Assembly (NCBI GenBank): GCA_963682175.1
Contig: OY821787.1
Coordinates: 25,894,501 to 25,958,500 of the forward strand
Source: Triglochin maritima
Taxonomy: Eukaryota; Streptophyta; Magnoliopsida; Alismatales; Juncaginaceae
DNA: 64,000 nt
Direction of reading: 5' to 3'
The notes below the pieces were generated by a model. That model was given only the letters and a program-made list of their open reading frames with translations. It searched no databases and was not told the DNA's origin. Positions 60,801 to 64,000 of the stretch are shown piece after piece. How positions within the stretch are numbered: the stretch's first letter is position 1; each line of letters starts with the position of its first letter. A program made the translations under genes and the position numbers.

Positions 60801-63438
60801 CCCTACCAGTCGATTGAAACACTCTTAGAGGTCGACTGAATTAGACCCAAAATTGGACAATAATTTTTCTTAAATCCGTTTGACCGTTGTAACCCAAAGG
60901 TCGACTGACAGACTGGGTTTCTCTTGACAAAATCCAATTTTCATTTCGACCGGTAGTTTGCAAATCGTTCGACCTTTTGTTATCAACTTAAATGAACGAT
61001 TAGACGGAATACTAAAACAGTCGACCGTTTCTGTCTTTGACAGGACTACAATTTTACCTTTTTTATTGGTTGCCTTCCACGTTGTTTTGTCTTTAGCCCC
61101 AACAACTTTATGAATTTTAGAGCCTACAAATAGGTGTTCAAACCTTAGCTTAACATATCTCTTACACCTCCTAATGATCCATTTCTTGAGAGAAAACCTT
61201 TCCCATCCTCAAACATCAACTACACCACACTCAATCCTAAATTCACTACTTGTGTTCTCAAATCATATCGTACTCAAGTGTGCTCAAGTATACAGTGTAG
61301 ATCAGTAATTCCTACTCCTACTTTGTCGAATAATAAGAGTTGTACATGCTTCGGTAGGAAGCTCCCCTCTCGGATTGTGAGAGTAAGAATTAGATATCGG
61401 TCAGAACGGAAATCAGATTAGTGAAGTCGTGAACGAGGCTCGTGATAATTAAGCGGGGCTTGCAAGAGAGGATTAGGACCCGGTTGGGGTGCCTAATCTT
61501 TATAAAAATATCCGATATTCTTGTGGTTTGTTTGTTGTCTCTACATTTGTTTTTCTGTTGCTTAATCCATCATTAGTACAACACTTTAGATTAGATTAAA
61601 GGGACCATCGAGATCCAACACTAATTACTTTGCTCTTTTGCAATTATTATTTTTTGTTCTCTAAACGGATTCCCTTTGGCAGATTTGCTGGTATTGAGTC
61701 ACCTTCAGCATGGAAGTCACCATGGTTTATGAATTCTCTTATACACGACCAGAGAAGCAATGTGGATGGTGTATATGAGGTACACACTTAGAGGTTTTTT
61801 AATGTCTTTGAACTCAATGTTTTCATAATGCAAAAGTGAAAATTACTTTTTATACATGTATCTTAAAAACCCTTACGATATATGTATTTTTACAAAGCAC
61901 AATGAAGTTGACGCATGCAAAGTGCAAATTTGTTGGAACTTGGAAGTGTGAAATGATATGTAATGCATATCTAAGTGAAACTGATGTTCAAGCGAAAATT
62001 CTTGTATTACAATATTATCCAGCTACATTTTCAGTTTTCTACTTATTTCCTTCCAATATTTCATTGGGAAAGCGCACAATGAGTTACTACTGAAAGTTGC
62101 TTTGTCTGTCAGGACACAGGTTACTTAATTACTCCTGGTGACAGATCCTACGACTTACTTGGATTGATGAAACAACTAAGTGAGAATAGGGCAGTTGCAC
62201 TGGCGGAAGCTAATGAAGTATTAAGTGTAGGAAATCCTGGGAAATGCTCAAAAAATTGGTGCTCAAATGTTGTCAATGAGTTACATCATGAACAACAAGA
62301 GAACTGCGATCCTCTTCTACCAAACATCATGGTAGTCATTCTTTTATTTGTTGCTTGATTTAAATGTTCAGTTACCTTCTCCTAACTCTTTTCATACTCT
62401 GGCCAATCACATTTTGATTAAAAGATTTTTAACTTCCGTTGGAATTGTAAGAGTAACTGCTAGCAAACGTCACATTTAACCATCCACTGGATTGGATCTA
62501 GATCTTATTGAGACAATCTAGATCTTATTAAGACAAAAGAAGAAAATACTTTGATGTAGATGGCAGCACTAAAGAGGCAGAGTTGTGCTGTAAAACGTAG
62601 CTTCAGATTGCAAAAGATCCTCAAGAAATATTCAGATATCCCTTCCCAACTTACCTAGTAGTATGACCTGTCTTTATTGTAGTTGCAATTGTTCTATTAT
62701 TATTATGTTTGGAAAGGGGTTGATCTTTTTAACTGTGAAGTTGACTATTACAAAATGTTATTTGAGTATGAATTTGCACTAAGCTCGGAGCCCCTGTAGG
62801 GAACTACTGCAGTTCCTCAACTGACCTGTGTTGAGTTTCGTCTTCTACCTTGGATCTCCATAAGTATATTTCTTGCGAAATGAATTGTTTCATTAAATAA
62901 AAGAAAGATATTATTATTCTTGAGTGGATTTTTTCATCATCACATTTTACTCAAACACTAGCACACTACTTGTAGCTCCTTTCATTCTATTTAAATTGTC
63001 AATGTTTTGAGAGAGTGCACCAAATGCTACTAGTTAATCATATTGTTTTAGCTACATTTATCATTTATGAGTAACACAACTTCCAAGCTCTCCCCCAGTG
63101 TTTCAATGACTTGGCAGTTTAAATAGTAATAACATGTTTGAAGCACACTAATTAATGATCTGATTTACCAAAAAAATATTATTCATTTTATAAAAAATCA
63201 TTTTTTTATGTGGACCAACCAATTTAGGATCCCGATTCTAGACATTTCTTTTATGATTCCACAGCTTGCTTACTAATGTTTCTATTTTTTAATGATTGTT
63301 TTGTAGACCGAGAGACGTGTCCTGGATTTCAGTGGATGTGGGGGAACGCCTACAAAAGAGTCAGAAAATAAGGAAGCGGATAGAGTGGAGAATGGCGTTA
63401 GCTATTCAAGTCCTCGTCTCTTGAAAAGTTTTCGCTGA
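48851..63438 (+). CDS. MYB3R: R1R2R3-MYB transcription factor (MYB3R), 980 aa, 12 coding exons
   Basis: Exons: 48851-48954, 49599-49653, 51900-51957, 53956-54050, 54261-54364, 54488-54616, 54960-56697, 58704-58804, 58889-58999, 61683-61779, 62113-62331, 63307-63438. All introns are GT-AG and all phases match (2943 nt). Three MYB repeats have the Trp spacing of the family: W49/W69/W88, W101/W121/W140, W153/W172/W191. R3 ends NAIKNHWNSSVKKKLD. The large exon 7 encodes a Ser/Thr-rich region with S/T-P sites. Exon 10 holds FAGIESPSAWKSPWFMNS, a C-terminal motif of the activator-type plant MYB3Rs. Known role of the family: binding AACGG-core MSA elements in G2/M genes (cyclin B, KNOLLE) in the nucleus, with CDK phosphorylation relieving C-terminal inhibition. 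Introns 3, 7 and 9 carry transposon insertions. The donor of exon 7 (CCA/GTGCGT) is the least certain junction. Confidence 0.93.
52035..53688 (+). mobile_element. RTE-type LINE, 5'-truncated, in MYB3R intron 3
   Basis: It is flanked by a 16-bp duplication with one mismatch (AAAGGAGCATTTGATT at 52019-52034, AAAGGAGCATCTGATT at 53689-53704). It contains the reverse transcriptase ADDVVL box near 52110, then after a nested MITE FRYLGS-type, LCDKKIPLKLK and LRWFGHVQIRPMEAHV segments. It ends CCCAACTAGTTTGGGATTTAAGGC plus a short TTG-rich tail, as in plant RTE LINEs. Stops and frameshifts make it dead. Confidence 0.82.
52184..52948. mobile_element. hAT-type non-autonomous element, 765 bp, nested in the LINE
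   Basis: A perfect 8-bp duplication TTAGAAAC (52176-52183, 52949-52956) flanks ends CAGTTTTC and, in reverse complement, CAATGTTC. Both termini are rich in GTCGCCTAGGCGACC-type palindromes. The interior looks like a transposase gene leader (TATAAATAT near 52392) joined to a 3' tail, so the coding part is deleted. Confidence 0.82.
57355..58040. repeat. Possible hAT-like MITE in MYB3R intron 7
   Basis: It opens with TAGGGCTGTAAATGGGCC, a phrase common at plant hAT-derived MITE ends, and closes near AATGATTACCCGCCCTCAGC. GGTTGGGTTGAGCT-like internal repeats occur. No target duplication could be confirmed. Confidence 0.35.
58564..58645 (+). mobile_element. 82-bp LINE 3' tail in MYB3R intron 7
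   Basis: It carries the RTE tail CCCAACTTGTTTTGGGTTAAAGG and (TTG)n, flanked by TGATAAAAAACAGT (58550-58563) and TGATAAAAATCAGT (58646-58659). It is an extremely 5'-truncated insertion ending 58 bp before exon 8. Confidence 0.75.
60265..61620 (+). repeat. SIRE-like copia solo LTR in MYB3R intron 9, TSD CTAAT
   Basis: It starts TGTTTGC and ends GATCCAACA. CTAAT flanks it perfectly (60260-60264, 61621-61625). The U5 has the family block GATTAGGACCCGGTTGGGG (61469-61487). A CGGTCGACCG cluster lies at 60616-61028. It is in the same orientation as MYB3R and ends 62 bp before exon 10. Confidence 0.9.
62560..62658 (+). other. Possible alternative exon of MYB3R
   Basis: After an acceptor-like TGATGTAG, an open frame in the right phase (0) follows exon 11: MAALKRQSCAVKRSFRLQKI and onward, 32 codons, ending TAG. 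It is strongly basic. It could give a shorter isoform or be chance. Confidence 0.3.
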
Positions 63439-63980
63439 TTGACTCATTTTTTCATTCTTCTGGAGTGTTTGCCCTTGAAGAGCTCTGGAAGCTTTTTAGG
63501 CTGCCTAAGGGTATCAGGTAGTCAAGAAAGGTAGATAATCAGCCTTCAAAAAATGACCACTGCCACAAGCCTAAGGAAACATAGTATTCCTTATTTCCTT
63601 CATCTCATACTGCAAAAGCTACACTCTTTCATCCCTTCGGAGAAGAGCATCTGTATTTCGTTCAAATACTGAATAATAACTAATTGTGCACTTATTGGTA
63701 TATGTGACATTCTTTCTAAGAGCCCTGGAGAGTTCTGTTTCTTGAAATCTTTCAGATTGCGGCAACTGCTAATGTGATTCTATGTAACAGCTTGCCCTCC
63801 TGGTTCTTGACACAGACAAACCATATTGATTAAAATTGATTGTTTACAAACATCTCAGTATTTGTATTTTTGTTTAAAATTTTCATTCGATATGATCATT
63901 GCAAATACGGATGCTTCAACATGTAAGAAGAGTTTTGGGTCCTTTTGCTGGCCCTCATGGTGTACCTCATTTTTATGAAT

Positions 63981-63986
63981 AATAAA
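63981..63986 (+). terminator. Candidate polyadenylation signal of MYB3R
   Basis: AATAAA lies about 540 bp after the stop codon in a T-rich context. Confidence 0.4.
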
Positions 63987-64000
63987 GCTTGTGAATTATG

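Noticed and set aside
1..64000. Bacterial-type operon or phage system
   Set aside because: Spliced genes, plant retrotransposons and LINE tails show this is plant nuclear DNA; no prokaryotic gene clusters are present.

Overview
This is nuclear DNA of a flowering plant, most likely a eudicot. The support is spliced genes with GT-AG introns, plant-type Ty3/gypsy (Athila/Tat-like) and Ty1/copia (SIRE-like) retrotransposons primed by tRNA-Asp and tRNA-Met, CACTA, PIF/Harbinger and hAT DNA transposons, RTE-type LINE insertions, and one complete plant R1R2R3-MYB gene. The species cannot be named from the sequence.

Layout. 1-4895: Athila/Tat-like gypsy element (+), LTR 53-1647, tRNA-Asp primer site and a gag-protease reading frame that is broken off at 4895. 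4896-4934: a repair junction made of two short copies of neighbouring DNA. 4935-10304: gag-only remnant of a SIRE-like copia element (-), with a gypsy solo LTR (6194-7588) inside its gag. 10305-18190: an old gypsy LTR split by a young gag-only gypsy element (-) that has three LTR copies yet a single target duplication (TCCAC), plus a 163-bp MITE. 18741-19036: gypsy RT-RNase H scrap. 19037-23520: decayed CACTA DNA with a TNP2 transposase pseudogene and a second CACTA end. 23762-25389: a small split gene resembling mitochondrial ATP synthase inhibitor IF1. 25545-27272: two copia LTR copies head to head. 28202-38830: second gypsy copy whose gag is split by three solo LTRs of two other families. 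39024-46987: decayed PIF/Harbinger element with transposase and Myb/SANT-like pseudogenes (-), a GRF zinc-finger reading frame (+) and a nested solo LTR. 47380-64000: the MYB3R gene.

The only large intact host gene is MYB3R (12 coding exons, 980 codons plus stop, every junction in phase). Its introns hold two LINE insertions, a hAT-type MITE inside one of them, and a copia solo LTR. The other open frames belong to transposons, except the small IF1-like gene. A recurring theme is the 10-bp palindrome CGGTCGACCG and its CpG-decay variants, clustered in the upstream part of LTRs of at least three different families.
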